Positions 28,744 through 37,167 of a stretch of DNA of 64,000 nt are shown in pieces. The notes under the pieces are model-generated. The model saw only the letters and a program-made list of their open reading frames with translations, searched no databases and was not told the origin of the DNA. Position 1 is the first letter of the stretch, and the number at the start of each line of letters is the position of its first letter. Source of the DNA: Desulfobacteraceae bacterium (GTDB lineage Bacteria > Desulfobacterota > Desulfobacteria > Desulfobacterales > Desulfosarcinaceae). Location: assembly GCA_024230435.1 (NCBI GenBank), contig JAAERL010001045.1, positions 1 through 64,000 of the forward strand, given 5' to 3'. A program made the position numbers and the translations under genes.

Positions 28744-29709
28744 TTAGCCTTTCATTTTTTTAACGGCCTCGGTAAAAACCGGCAGAACCTCAAACAAGTC
28801 CCCTTCGATACCGTAATCGGCCTTGTTGAATATTGGCGCTTCAGGGTCTTTGTTAATGGCTACAATAATTTTGGAAGAAGACATCCCGGCCAAGTGCTGG
28901 ATCGCACCGGAAATACCACAGGCGATATATAGTGCAGGCGATACGGTTTTGCCGGTTTGGCCCACTTGGTCTGACGGCGAACGCCAGCCCTCGTCTACTG
29001 CTGATCGAGAGGCTCCCACGGCGCCGCCTAAAACATTTGCCAGGTTTTCAATGACAGAGTAATCCGATCCGCCCATACCCCGGCCGCCTGAAACCACCAC
29101 ATCCGCCTCAGTCAGATCCACTTTTCCTGTTTCAAGATGTTTACCCAGCAGCCCGGTTTTTATATCACCGGTTTTCACGTTGGGCTTTTCAATCTTTCCG
29201 GCTGCCTGAGCTTCTTTAACCGGGAAGGTATTGGGGCGGATAGCGGCGATAACCGGTGTGCCGTTCAACGCGACATCGGCTACAATTTTTCCGCCATACA
29301 TGGACCGGCTTGTCAAAACCTGTTCGTTTTCAGCTCTCAGGGTCAAACAATCGGTGGCCAGGGCAGCCTTTAGCCGCGCGGACAGCCGTGCTGCCAGGTC
29401 CTTGCCCTGGGCGGTTGCTCCCAGTACGATAATCCCCGGATTCACCTGTGCCGCAATATCATTAATAACATTACAATAGGCGTCAGTGGTATAGTCTGCC
29501 AAGGCGGAATCTTGCGCCACAATAATTTTTTCGGCCCCATATTTACCCAATTCGGCGGCGGCCGCCTCCATCTCATTGCCCAGCACCAAAGCATAGGTTT
29601 CGCATCCCATTGTGCCTGCGAGTTCACGGGCTGCGCTGAGCGCTTCAAAGGAAACCTTGCGCAAGACGCCCTCTACTTGTTCTGCTATAACTAGAATTGG
29701 TTGAGACAT
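28744..29709 (-). CDS. etfA: Electron transfer flavoprotein, alpha subunit
   Basis: FAD-binding subunit of ETF, carrying electrons between acyl-CoA dehydrogenase-type enzymes and the membrane or other partners. The C-terminal FAD domain is typical: GRGMGGSDYSVIENLA, GASRSAVDEGWRS, QVGQTGKTVSP, GISGAIQHLAGM, INKDPEAPIF. The start at 29709 is set by AAGGAGAGAGTT; the longer frame to 29742 lacks a site. It follows etfB by about 58 bp. Confidence 0.96.
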   Translation of the reverse strand: MSQPILVIAEQVEGVLRKVSFEALSAARELAGTMGCETYALVLGNEMEAAAAELGKYGAEKIIVAQDSALADYTTDAYCNVINDIAAQVNPGIIVLGATAQGKDLAARLSARLKAALATDCLTLRAENEQVLTSRSMYGGKIVADVALNGTPVIAAIRPNTFPVKEAQAAGKIEKPNVKTGDIKTGLLGKHLETGKVDLTEADVVVSGGRGMGGSDYSVIENLANVLGGAVGASRSAVDEGWRSPSDQVGQTGKTVSPALYIACGISGAIQHLAGMSSSKIIVAINKDPEAPIFNKADYGIEGDLFEVLPVFTEAVKKMKG

Positions 29710-29767
29710 AACTCTCTCCTTATAGAAAAATGTCGATGACATTTATTTTCACGATTGTGAATATACG

Positions 29768-30544
29768 CTAAATGACTTTGGCTTCCTCATGCAATACCCT
29801 GACTAGTTCCGCTACTTTAGCTTGTACGGAATCACCCTCAATCATTCGGCCGCCCTTGCGTTCAGGCGGCTGACTCATGGATTTAATGGTTACCAGCGGT
29901 TTGAGTTCAGCGGCATCGAGGCCCAAATCAGCAACGGTTTTGACATCCATGGGTTTCCTTTTGGCTTTCATGATACCGGGCAAGCTGGTATACCGCGGTT
30001 CATTAAGTCCGCGTTGAGTGGTTACCAGGGCCGGCAACATGGCCTTAACATCCTTTGTTCCCCCTTCTACGGTGCACTGGCAAACAATGGCGCCGTCTTG
30101 TACTTCAGCTTTGATGGCCATGGAAATATTTGGTATTCCCATAAATTCGGCTGTTGCGGGCCCTACAAGGTAATTATCGTCATCTACAGCGCGATGTCCG
30201 GCAAAAATCAAATCACAGGGTAATTCTTTAATGGCAGCGGCCATAATTTTTGCAGTACCAAGACCATCGATCATCATGCCGGTCGCATCGATCAGCACTG
30301 CTTTATCAGCACCCATGGCCAATCCAGTACGAATGGCTTGTTCAGTTTTAGCACTACCCACTGAAACAATAGTGACGGTTCCGCCTTGGGCTTCCCGGAT
30401 TTTAAGTGCTTGTTCTACGGCCAATTCATCATATGGGTTAATGACATACTTTAGACCATCTCCCTTGATGGACACACCGTCATCGGCAATACTTATCATT
30501 GATTCGGTGTCAGGCACCTGTTTGAGTAAAACCAGAATGTCCAC
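29768..30544 (-). CDS. etfB: Electron transfer flavoprotein, beta subunit
   Basis: ETF beta subunit with conserved NPYDELAVEQALKI and GMGADKAVLI. The nucleotide-loop segment reads AGHRAVDDDNYLVGP; the usual pattern is xAxDGDTxQxGP, so this is a variant. A GTG start is preceded by GGAAGGAGCTAAAA. The genes order etfB-etfA is the usual one. No acyl-CoA dehydrogenase gene is next to it. Confidence 0.95.
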   Translation of the reverse strand: MDILVLLKQVPDTESMISIADDGVSIKGDGLKYVINPYDELAVEQALKIREAQGGTVTIVSVGSAKTEQAIRTGLAMGADKAVLIDATGMMIDGLGTAKIMAAAIKELPCDLIFAGHRAVDDDNYLVGPATAEFMGIPNISMAIKAEVQDGAIVCQCTVEGGTKDVKAMLPALVTTQRGLNEPRYTSLPGIMKAKRKPMDVKTVADLGLDAAELKPLVTIKSMSQPPERKGGRMIEGDSVQAKVAELVRVLHEEAKVI

Positions 30545-30681
30545 TTTTAGCTCCTTCCTTTAAAACCAATTTTTTGGGCTACGGCAGCCGGTTATGTGCG
30601 ATTCACTAGAAATTTAACTTGCGAGCAACCCTATATATATAAGTTACTTATTTTATTGAAATAGCAAATTACTCACGAGGT

Positions 30682-30708
30682 TTTATAAAACTAGGCATTA
30701 GATGTCAA
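30682..30708 (-). promoter_or_regulatory. Promoter of etfBA
   Basis: On the minus strand TTGACA (30708-30703) and TATAAA (30687-30682), 15-17 bp apart depending on the -10 register, about 140 bp before etfB. The rest of 30545-30852 has only a weak AAAATCC/GGATTTT hairpin near 30781-30816, possibly ending apbE. Confidence 0.5.
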
Positions 30709-30852
30709 CGGCTAATCAATCGTCGATAAGGGCAGCCATATATTCTTAACCTTAACTATTTGCTTTTTTGTTGAAAATCAAAATCCCGGCCTTCGGGCTC
30801 ATTGCGCAGGATTTTGCTAAATTCCAAAGAACCAGTGTATTGCTGAAATATT

Positions 30853-31890
30853 TTATTGAAATATTTCCCCTGCCCCATTGGACATGAAATTTACTAGTCG
30901 GCCGTCCTTATGCCGCACCACGATCAGCCCTTCCACTTGCTCGAGGGTATCCAAAAGGGCTATACCCTTTTCCGGCCCCATCACCATTATACCTGTGGCC
31001 AGACCATCTGCGAAGGCGCAACCGTCAGCGATTACCGAAACACTGACCACGCCGTTGCTTATAGGATGACCATTGCGGGGATCTATGATATGCGAATAGG
31101 GATGTCCCCCGATGATGTAAAAATTACGATAGTCACCACTGGTTGCCATGGCTTGATCCTGGAGTATTAGAATCTTGTAAATTTCATCAGGGGCGGCGTA
31201 TTTGGCGGGCCTGTTAATGCCCACTTTCCAGGCCTTGCCGTCTTTTCTGCCTCCGGAGGCGTAAAGTTCACCGCCGATTTCAACAAGAAAGTCCCTGTAT
31301 AGCTTTTGTTTGAGCAATAAAGCGACTTGATCAACGGCATAACCTTTTGCAATAGATGCCAAATCCAGGGTAACATTGGGATTTTTTTTTCTTAAATAGC
31401 CGGTTTCACCTATTTCAATTTGATCAAAACCGATTTTTTGCATTTCCCTATTGATGACTTCAGAGGAAGGTACTTGGTGCGGTGCTTTCGATTTTCCAAA
31501 TCCCCATAGTTCGACCAGAGGATTTATCGTTCCATCCCATGCCCCCCTGGTTAGGTTGTAAGTTTTTTGGGCATTGAGTAAAACCTGCTGAAAGTGGCCG
31601 GAAATATAGACTTTTTGTTGAGTGTCCTTAAGTGCGTTGAAGCGGGAAATTTCGCTTGAAGGATTGAAGGTGGACATGCTTTGGTTGATTTGATCCAGTA
31701 TTCGATCTACATCCGCTTTCAAAGAGACTATTTCTGCGGACGCTTTGGCCAGCACCTTGACCTGATAGGTTGTTCCCATGGTGCGGCCATCGAATTGATA
31801 TTCCTGCCGTTGAGCACAGCTTAAAGTTGTTCCTAAAGCTGATGCAACAAAAAGAATCATAAAAATATAGAAAATATAGCCAATACGCAT
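30853..31890 (-). CDS. apbE: FAD:protein FMN transferase ApbE, lipoprotein
   Basis: Transfers FMN onto Thr residues of extracytoplasmic flavoproteins such as Rnf/Nqr subunits. Signal peptide with lipobox LSCA. Family motifs in order: RTMGTTYQVKV, GAWDGTINPLVELWGFG, DLASIAKGYAVDQVA, EIGGELYASGG and HIIDPRNGHPI (Mg-binding Asp region). 345 aa is typical. No Rnf or Nqr gene is in the window, so its substrate is elsewhere. Confidence 0.94.
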   Translation of the reverse strand: MRIGYIFYIFMILFVASALGTTLSCAQRQEYQFDGRTMGTTYQVKVLAKASAEIVSLKADVDRILDQINQSMSTFNPSSEISRFNALKDTQQKVYISGHFQQVLLNAQKTYNLTRGAWDGTINPLVELWGFGKSKAPHQVPSSEVINREMQKIGFDQIEIGETGYLRKKNPNVTLDLASIAKGYAVDQVALLLKQKLYRDFLVEIGGELYASGGRKDGKAWKVGINRPAKYAAPDEIYKILILQDQAMATSGDYRNFYIIGGHPYSHIIDPRNGHPISNGVVSVSVIADGCAFADGLATGIMVMGPEKGIALLDTLEQVEGLIVVRHKDGRLVNFMSNGAGEIFQ

Positions 31891-32135
31891 TGCTTTATCT
31901 TTCCAAGTCAGATCGCACCATTTAGAAATCGTCCATCGCAGAAATGGCCAGTTTGCTCCAATATCCGGTGTTGAAAAATTTTATCCCCGGAATAATTCCA
32001 CCTCTTGTGTCCGCGGTAAAATTTTGGCTACACCTTTGATTTCGGGCAATTTTGACTGCTTCTGCACAGACACGAATAGGAGTTTGTTTCCGGCGCCAAT
32101 GGGAAGGTTTTATTGATAGTGATAGTGGGATCAGA

Positions 32136-32831
32136 CTAATAATTAATTTCCAATTGCATTTTCAAAGGGCCTATCTTTATCATATCATTGTGATGCAGGG
32201 AAACCGGTTCGGTGACAGCGACACCGTTAACCTTAGGTTTAAATCTTCCACCGGAATAGCTGAGCAAATATTTTCCCTCGCGCCGCTCTATTTTGGCCGC
32301 GGTCTCACCGGCCAAAAATGACCAAAGCCCTCGAATCGGAATATCATTGCTTTTGTTTTTGCCAATGGTAACTATTTGGGTGAGCAATTCATATTCCTTA
32401 CCACTGCTTAAAAAAACAAGACGGGCAGGCGCATTGTTTGCAGTTTCGGCGTGATTGAGCATCACCGTCTGTTCGCTTTCGCGCTCTTGTCCCTGGCTTG
32501 TACTCTTGAGTACCCCTATAGCAGCTTCTAGAGAAAGCGTCTCATACATATCCACTAACAATTGATAATTTCCGACGCTGATAAAATCCTGATGCATCAA
32601 TTTGCATCTGCTGACCTTTTCATTGTTCACCAGCGTGCCATTAGTGCTTCCCAGGTCGGTTAACATAAGGTCATTTTTGTTTTTTTGAACTTTGGCATGT
32701 TTGCCGGACACCGAAATATCATCAATGAAAATCTTGTTGGTGTCATTGCGGCCAATGCCGATTTCCACGTTTTCGGTGATTTTAATTTTTTTAATTACCT
32801 TATTCTTATAGATTAAAATAAGATAGGCCAT
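32136..32831 (-). CDS. FHA-domain protein
   Basis: The first FHA domain (about residues 20-95) has the core phosphothreonine-binding residues: IGRNDTN, VSGKHAKV (Ser-x-x-His), DLGSTNGTLVN. A second, degenerate FHA-like domain (about 145-230) has IGKNKSND and lacks the Ser-His and Thr-Asn signatures. It is probably a cytoplasmic phospho-dependent adaptor. No kinase or phosphatase gene is adjacent. Confidence 0.88.
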   Translation of the reverse strand: MAYLILIYKNKVIKKIKITENVEIGIGRNDTNKIFIDDISVSGKHAKVQKNKNDLMLTDLGSTNGTLVNNEKVSRCKLMHQDFISVGNYQLLVDMYETLSLEAAIGVLKSTSQGQERESEQTVMLNHAETANNAPARLVFLSSGKEYELLTQIVTIGKNKSNDIPIRGLWSFLAGETAAKIERREGKYLLSYSGGRFKPKVNGVAVTEPVSLHHNDMIKIGPLKMQLEINY

Positions 32832-33387
32832 GATGCGTCCTCTTTTTTCAAATTTGAGAGAAAATGGAACACTTCATGCGAATTGTCTCAAAAAAACACT
32901 CTATGAATCACTTGTCAAGTTTGCACATTGTTTTGTGTCCATCCGGAAAAAAGCGATTGCTTAACCCAACCTCAAATTCATAGATCCCGGCCATGGTCAA
33001 TGTGGCCAATTTGCCCGGTATTTTTCCTGACTATTTTTTAAATCCAGATATTTTTAGCAAGAGGTCCGAAAATAAAAATCGTCCGTACCGGCCGATCTTT
33101 ATCAAAAGTATTATCCGCAAGAAAATCATAATATTACGGTCAGTGTTGATACAAAAAATTCCAAGTTCATGCAGTCACCTGCAGACTATTTGAAAATTGT
33201 ATTTTCAGTTTATTGGACATGGCTTAAGGTCTTTGGAGAAGGGGTGTCTAAGCGGCTAACGCCACTAACGCACCAACCCGAATAGCGAAATACTTATAGC
33301 CGCATTTTAATAGCGGTTTTCAAATTGTGCAAAGACTGAAATTGAATAAAAGAAAGCGCCTGACGGCATGCGCCCATCAATACCGAT
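32832..33387. other. Intergenic, no gene seen
   Basis: 556 bp between two minus-strand genes. Only short frames without ribosome-binding sites. A weak GCCGC/GCGG hairpin with TTTT near 33299-33319 is the only structure noted. Confidence 0.4.
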
Positions 33388-33885
33388 TTAACTCGCATCA
33401 TCACTTTTTCCCGTGGAATCATCTGAAGCTGGAATGGATGACTTAATGTCCTTCATCACTTCTTCACCATTGTTGAAATCATCATCCAGATCGTCCTCCA
33501 ATAAATCGTCAACCTCGACATCTTTTTCGCTGGTCTCTTCCTCGTCACTGGCTTCAACTTCGACTTCAACTTCAACTTCAACTTCTTTTGCAAACAGCTC
33601 CCGGTCATCTAAAAAAAGTTCGGCTGACAAATCTCCGCCTTCCTCAAACAGCCCCAGGATGGTTTCAGAGATGGGTTCGGCAAAAATCGATGGTGGATAC
33701 ATGTTATTGGTACGCAGGGCATTAATCACCTGAGCCGCCCCTTCCCTGGTTGCTTTTTCAATCACATCAACGTCATAGGTTTCCTCACACAACAAGGACA
33801 TCATTTCCTTGTCTAGTTCTGCATATTCACGAATTATAATTTTATTCTGATCTTCGTCCCGTATAATGACGTATTTTTGTTTCAT
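33388..33885 (-). CDS. Acidic hypothetical protein (165 aa)
   Basis: The N-terminal half is a small folded region (MKQKYVIIRDEDQNKIIIRE ... CEETYDVDVIEKATREG). The C-terminal half is strongly acidic, with a run of Val-Glu pairs (6-bp DNA repeats, about 33553-33587) and Asp-rich clusters. The start at 33885 follows AAGGAGG; the frame extends to 33951 without a site. No function is inferred. Confidence 0.65.
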   Translation of the reverse strand: MKQKYVIIRDEDQNKIIIREYAELDKEMMSLLCEETYDVDVIEKATREGAAQVINALRTNNMYPPSIFAEPISETILGLFEEGGDLSAELFLDDRELFAKEVEVEVEVEVEASDEEETSEKDVEVDDLLEDDLDDDFNNGEEVMKDIKSSIPASDDSTGKSDDAS

Positions 33886-34017
33886 CACAGCATCCTCCTT
33901 GCTTACCCGCTTTTTAGCGGTCTTGAAATTCGCTGGCAACCTAATCACCAACGAAAGCCAATGTCAACTCCATTCAAAATATATTATAAAAATATACCAC
34001 TAAGTTTGATAAAAATA

Positions 34018-34046
34018 TTGACCGAATACAACCATAATGTTAATAA
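34018..34046 (+). promoter_or_regulatory. Promoter of tRNA-Ser (TGA)
   Basis: TTGACC (34018-34023), 17-bp spacer, TAATAA (34041-34046), 20 bp before the tRNA. Confidence 0.6.
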
Positions 34047-34065
34047 CTCCAATACTTGATCGACC

Positions 34066-34151
34066 GGAGGGATGGCCGAGTGGTTTAAGGCGGCGGTCTT
34101 GAAAACCGTTGAGCGAAAGCTCCGTGGGTTCGAATCCTACTCCCTCCGCCA
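34066..34151 (+). tRNA. tRNA-Ser (TGA)
   Basis: Acceptor GGAGGGA/TCCCTCC, anticodon loop CTTGAAA with anticodon TGA, a long variable arm (TTGAGCGAAAGCTCC) typical of serine tRNAs, T loop TTCGAAT, encoded CCA. Confidence 0.96.
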
Positions 34152-34327
34152 ATTTAGTTCTTCCTGAAAGAATACCAGCAATTTTTGATATTGCAATATC
34201 AGGATGAAGTATCGAAATAAGATTTAACGTGTTTGACTATGCACGTTAGCTGCTAATGCCGCCTTAAATATCGGGTTTTTCAAAACCGGGAGTGGCCGCG
34301 CCATAAGGCAGCAAAATGTAGTTTAAC

Positions 34328-34420
34328 GGAGAGATGGCCGAGCCGGCTGAAGGCGCTCGCCTGCTAAGCGAGTAAGGGGGGAAACCTCCTTCGAGGGTTC
34401 GAATCCCTCTCTCTCCGCCA
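34328..34420 (+). tRNA. tRNA-Ser (GCT)
   Basis: Acceptor GGAGAGA/TCTCTCC, anticodon loop CTGCTAA with anticodon GCT, long variable arm (AAGGGGGGAAACCTCCTT), T loop TTCGAAT, encoded CCA. 177 bp after the first tRNA-Ser. Confidence 0.96.
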
Positions 34421-34506
34421 TTTTTCCAAACAATGTTCATTCAGAAATGATGGAATGTGGTCTTTTCAAGAACACAAGAACAGACTTTCGAATGGGTATT
34501 GTGGTA

Positions 34507-34546
34507 AAAAGCCGCCATCATTCATGAAACAATGATGGCGGCTTTT
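34507..34546 (+). terminator. Terminator after the tRNA-Ser genes
   Basis: AAAAGCCGCCATCATT (34507-34522) pairs perfectly with AATGATGGCGGCTTTT (34531-34546); loop of 8 nt and T-rich end. Confidence 0.85.
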
Positions 34547-34613
34547 GTTTTGATCCTGACCTGTATATCCTGTATAAAACCGGCGCGATGCCGGGTGTAT
34601 TGCCTTTTCTAAG

Positions 34614-34772
34614 AGCTTGTTTGGGAAAATAGAAAATTTAGCGGAAAAGTGCGTGGGCGAGGCCAAAATGTCTCAAAGTTGAGATGAATAGCCGGTCTAT
34701 TTGTCGAAAGTTTGCGTCATTTTGTACTGTTCTCGCTCTTTTGCAGCCGATTTAATAATTCCCAAACAGGCC
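34614..34772. repeat. Foldback element F2 (about 159 bp)
   Basis: Ends TGTTTGGGAA / TTCCCAAACA. The two halves match each other's reverse complement along most of their length, including GCGAG..CAAAATG against CATTTTG..CTCGC. It is non-coding and different in sequence from F1. One copy was seen in this window. Confidence 0.65.
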
Positions 34773-34790
34773 CTAACACCCTAAAATAAA

Positions 34791-34821
34791 AAAGAAGACA
34801 CGTAAAACACATGTCTTCTTT
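34791..34821 (-). terminator. Bidirectional-looking terminator, probably of sat
   Basis: AAAGAAGACA (34791-34800) pairs with TGTCTTCTTT (34812-34821); the minus strand then runs into TTTTTTATTTTA. It is separated from the sat stop by the insertion-sequence remnant, which seems to have landed between gene and terminator. Confidence 0.65.
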
Positions 34822-34837
34822 TTCTTTATAAAATGAT

Positions 34838-35222
34838 GAGGCGAGAAAACCCCAAGGTCTTTAGACTTGGGGATGAATCGGTCTCTGTGCTATTATCCCT
34901 GTGATTCAATATACTTGCTTACAGTATCAATTGACGCTTTTCCAATCGAACAACAAAAATATCCATCACTCCAAATCGAATAACCGATATTTGAATAACC
35001 GGCGTCGATTCTTAATTCCTACTTTGTTTGCCCAGTAGGGTATTTGAGTTGAATGGTAAAAGGACTGTGGCAGACAATCACCGCTTTGCCTTGTTTCAAC
35101 AATAATCGAGCTTTTCGGCAATTTGTAGGCATCAACGGTCTGCCTCTCATATTTTTGTGACACATGCAACCAATGTAACGTAGCTCTCAAGCCCCTTGGC
35201 CTTTAGCCGAGGGGCTTGTAGA
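34838..35222 (-). mobile_element. Remnant of an IS200/IS605-type element
   Basis: Two related end hairpins bound it: CCCCAAGTC/GACCTTGGGG-type at about 34850-34873 and AAGCCCCTCGG/CCAAGGGGCTT at about 35188-35219. Such subterminal hairpins are recognised by the Y1 transposase of this family. Between them lies one decayed frame (34893-35165) joining iscB and tnpA pieces. At about 385 bp it is far shorter than an intact element (about 1.5-2.5 kb). Confidence 0.75.
34893..35165 (-). pseudogene. Collapsed iscB-tnpA fusion remnant
   Basis: Read from ATG at 35165, the frame gives RGRPLMPTNCRKARLLLKQG, then KAVIVCHSPFTIQLKYPTG, the RRXRR-type N-terminus of IscB. After an in-frame TAG it continues as LRIDAGYSNIGYS, matching the RuvC-I motif (Asp in IDAG). 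With no break it then becomes IWSDGYFCCSIG ... VSKYIESQG and stop, the C-terminus of an IS200-type TnpA. So an internal deletion removed most of iscB and of tnpA while keeping frame, and a stop codon arose later. No activity is expected. Confidence 0.75.
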
Positions 35223-35242
35223 CTCCTTTGCTTTGAGCCTGA

Positions 35243-36517
35243 CTAACCGCCGGTAGCGGCTTTATGGGTTTTGATCTTAACCTTTTCGGTAAGGCCTTCA
35301 TAGTATTCGCGGAGAATTTCAACAACTTCGTCACGGCCAAAGTGGTCGGGAAGTTGTTCGCCCTCACTGAGCATTTTGCGCAACATGGTGCCTGAAAGCA
35401 ATACCCGGTCTTCTTTTGCATGCGGACAAGTGCGCAAAGAAGCCATACCGTCGCATTTATAGCAATAGAAGGTCCAGTCAATTTTCAGTGGCTTGCACAA
35501 AAGGGCTTTTCCTTTTCCAGCCGGGTAAGGTATTTTTTCAAAAATGGTTTGCGCTTCGAACATACCATAAAAATCACCAACACCAGCGTGATCACGGCCA
35601 ATGATCATTTTGGAGCATCCGTAATTCTGACGGAAAACTGAGTGCAAAAGGCCTTCGCGGGGGCCGGCATAGCGCATATCCAAGGGGTAACCACCCTGAA
35701 CCACGTTTTTTTGAACAAAGTAATTTTTAACCAGGGAGTCAATGCATTTTACACGTACTTCGGCAGGAATATCACCTGGTTTCAAATTACCTACCAATGA
35801 ATGAATATAAACCCCATCACATACTTCAATAGCAATCTTGCACAGATATTCATGGGAGCGGTGCATGGGATTGCGTAACTGAAGCGCGGCGACTTCAGTC
35901 CATCCTTTTTTTTCAAAAATTTGACGCGATTCGGAGGGGCGATGGTAAATGCCTTTATATTTAGTGGGATATTCTCCCTCCGAAAGAACTTTCACAGGGC
36001 CTGCCAAGTTAACTTCTTTTTGTTCCATAACCATCTGAACGCCGGGATGATCATCTTTTGCAATTTTCCAGAATTCATCGGTGGTGGGAGTGCCTTCGCC
36101 CATGAAGATCTTTTCACATTCCCATTTTTTCTCGTCTTCGGTAATTTTGTATTTTTCGGTGACTTTCATTGTAGCCATGATTTCATCACCTTCCGGGTCA
36201 TACAGGGCAATTTCGTCTCCGTCATTGATATTGGAGGCATCGTCCTTGCTGACATCCAAGGTAACCGGTACCGGCCAGAAAGTTCCATCCGCCAACAAAA
36301 AGTTTTCACAAACGCCTTTCCAGTCGGCCTTTGTCATAAACCCTGAAAGTGGGCTGAAACCGCCAATACCAATCATGATCAAATCACCTTTTACCCGAGG
36401 TGAAATGGTGACCCTTTTAAGACCTTGTGCTTTTTGCTTTTCAGCATCCAGTTCCGCGCCTTCAAGCAGGCAAACGGTTAATCCTTTTCCGCCATGTGGT
36501 GGGATAAGTTTTGACAT
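35243..36517 (-). CDS. sat: Dissimilatory sulfate adenylyltransferase
   Basis: ATP sulfurylase: sulfate + ATP to APS + PPi, the activation step of sulfate reduction. Homo-oligomeric Sat type: [14 protein letters not shown] holds the HxxH and the sulfate-binding QLRNP region; later [12 protein letters not shown] and the [20 protein letters not shown] cysteine segment, as in dissimilatory enzymes. 424 aa is typical. A good site (GGAGATCACCCG) sets the start. It has its own promoter and lies downstream of qmoC in the same direction. Confidence 0.97.
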   Translation of the reverse strand: MSKLIPPHGGKGLTVCLLEGAELDAEKQKAQGLKRVTISPRVKGDLIMIGIGGFSPLSGFMTKADWKGVCENFLLADGTFWPVPVTLDVSKDDASNINDGDEIALYDPEGDEIMATMKVTEKYKITEDEKKWECEKIFMGEGTPTTDEFWKIAKDDHPGVQMVMEQKEVNLAGPVKVLSEGEYPTKYKGIYHRPSESRQIFEKKGWTEVAALQLRNPMHRSHEYLCKIAIEVCDGVYIHSLVGNLKPGDIPAEVRVKCIDSLVKNYFVQKNVVQGGYPLDMRYAGPREGLLHSVFRQNYGCSKMIIGRDHAGVGDFYGMFEAQTIFEKIPYPAGKGKALLCKPLKIDWTFYCYKCDGMASLRTCPHAKEDRVLLSGTMLRKMLSEGEQLPDHFGRDEVVEILREYYEGLTEKVKIKTHKAATGG

Positions 36518-36601
36518 CGGGTGATCTCCTTTCGATTTTGTTTGATATCATTAGGCAAATCTGCCTTGTCGGACGTGCTATAACCCCATAGGGTGGCTGA
36601 T

Positions 36602-36619
36602 CCGGTAATTTATTACCGG
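36602..36619 (-). repeat. Palindromic repeat R2, partial copy in the sat leader
   Basis: CCGGTAATTTATTACCGG, a perfect palindrome equal to the R2 core with one changed base. It lies between the sat promoter and start codon, so it would form a hairpin in the sat mRNA leader. Confidence 0.6.
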
Positions 36620-36649
36620 AAATTATCTCTGAAGAATCTCAAAAGCGTA

Positions 36650-36678
36650 TAAATATTAGGGATCATATAATTTGTCAA
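36650..36678 (-). promoter_or_regulatory. Promoter of sat
   Basis: On the minus strand TTGACA (36678-36673), 17-bp spacer, TATTTA (36655-36650), giving a leader of about 120 nt. Confidence 0.65.
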
Positions 36679-36818
36679 GCGTATTGGAGCTCAGGTCATC
36701 AGATGCAGTCTTGGCTATTCATTTTATTTTCTGAAACTATCTGTTAATAAGAAAAAAGTTAGATTTCGCACTTCGTTCCGAGTGGATATATTATAAACAA
36801 ATCGAAAAGGTGATTGGA

Positions 36819-36849
36819 GGACCGGGTTTTTTGACCCGGTCCTTTTTTT
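36819..36849 (+). terminator. Orphan plus-strand terminator
   Basis: GGACCGGGT (36819-36827), loop, ACCCGGTCC (36834-36842), then seven T. It points along the plus strand, yet no plus-strand gene precedes it before the sat start region. Confidence 0.8.
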
Positions 36850-36918
36850 AGGAAGGATGAACCAGAAACTTGGATTAATCATCTACGATGATTATCATCC
36901 ATGCGAAACAATATTTAG

Positions 36919-37059
36919 AAAGGTGAAACAATAAGGGAAAATTGGAAATTACGGCAAGATCTTAATTACCTCTATAGAGGCGATCTGTCAAACATAAAAA
37001 CAATGAAAGAAAAAAAAAGTGAAATAAGATTTGATTGGGCGATTGGTGAAGCACTATAA
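36919..37059 (+). pseudogene. Possible remnant of an Rpn/PD-(D/E)XK-family transposase start
   Basis: The frame ends MKEKKSEIRFDWAIGEAL and stop. EIRFDWAI is reminiscent of the N-terminus of Rpn-type nuclease/transposase proteins (usually followed by a KLLR..F.ILEGFLS-like stretch). Only about 18 codons remain, so this is tentative. Confidence 0.3.
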
Positions 37060-37117
37060 AAGGGCCTTGCTATCAAACAGTACATCAAGCTCTATCTTGC
37101 AAGACCCTTATGTGTTT

Positions 37118-37152
37118 AAAAAAAAGGAGCAGCCCGTATCAGGCGCTGCTCC
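37118..37152 (-). terminator. Terminator after qmoC
   Basis: GGAGCAGC (37126-37133) and GCTGCTCC (37145-37152) with an A-tract at 37118-37125, a T-run on the minus strand. It ends the qmo transcript before sat. Confidence 0.85.
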
Positions 37153-37167
37153 TTTAATTGCTTTTTT

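Noticed and set aside
34966-35190. 74-aa minus-strand ORF in the IS remnant
   Set aside because: It is the wrong frame: another frame of the same bases (34893-35165) reads as IscB and TnpA pieces.
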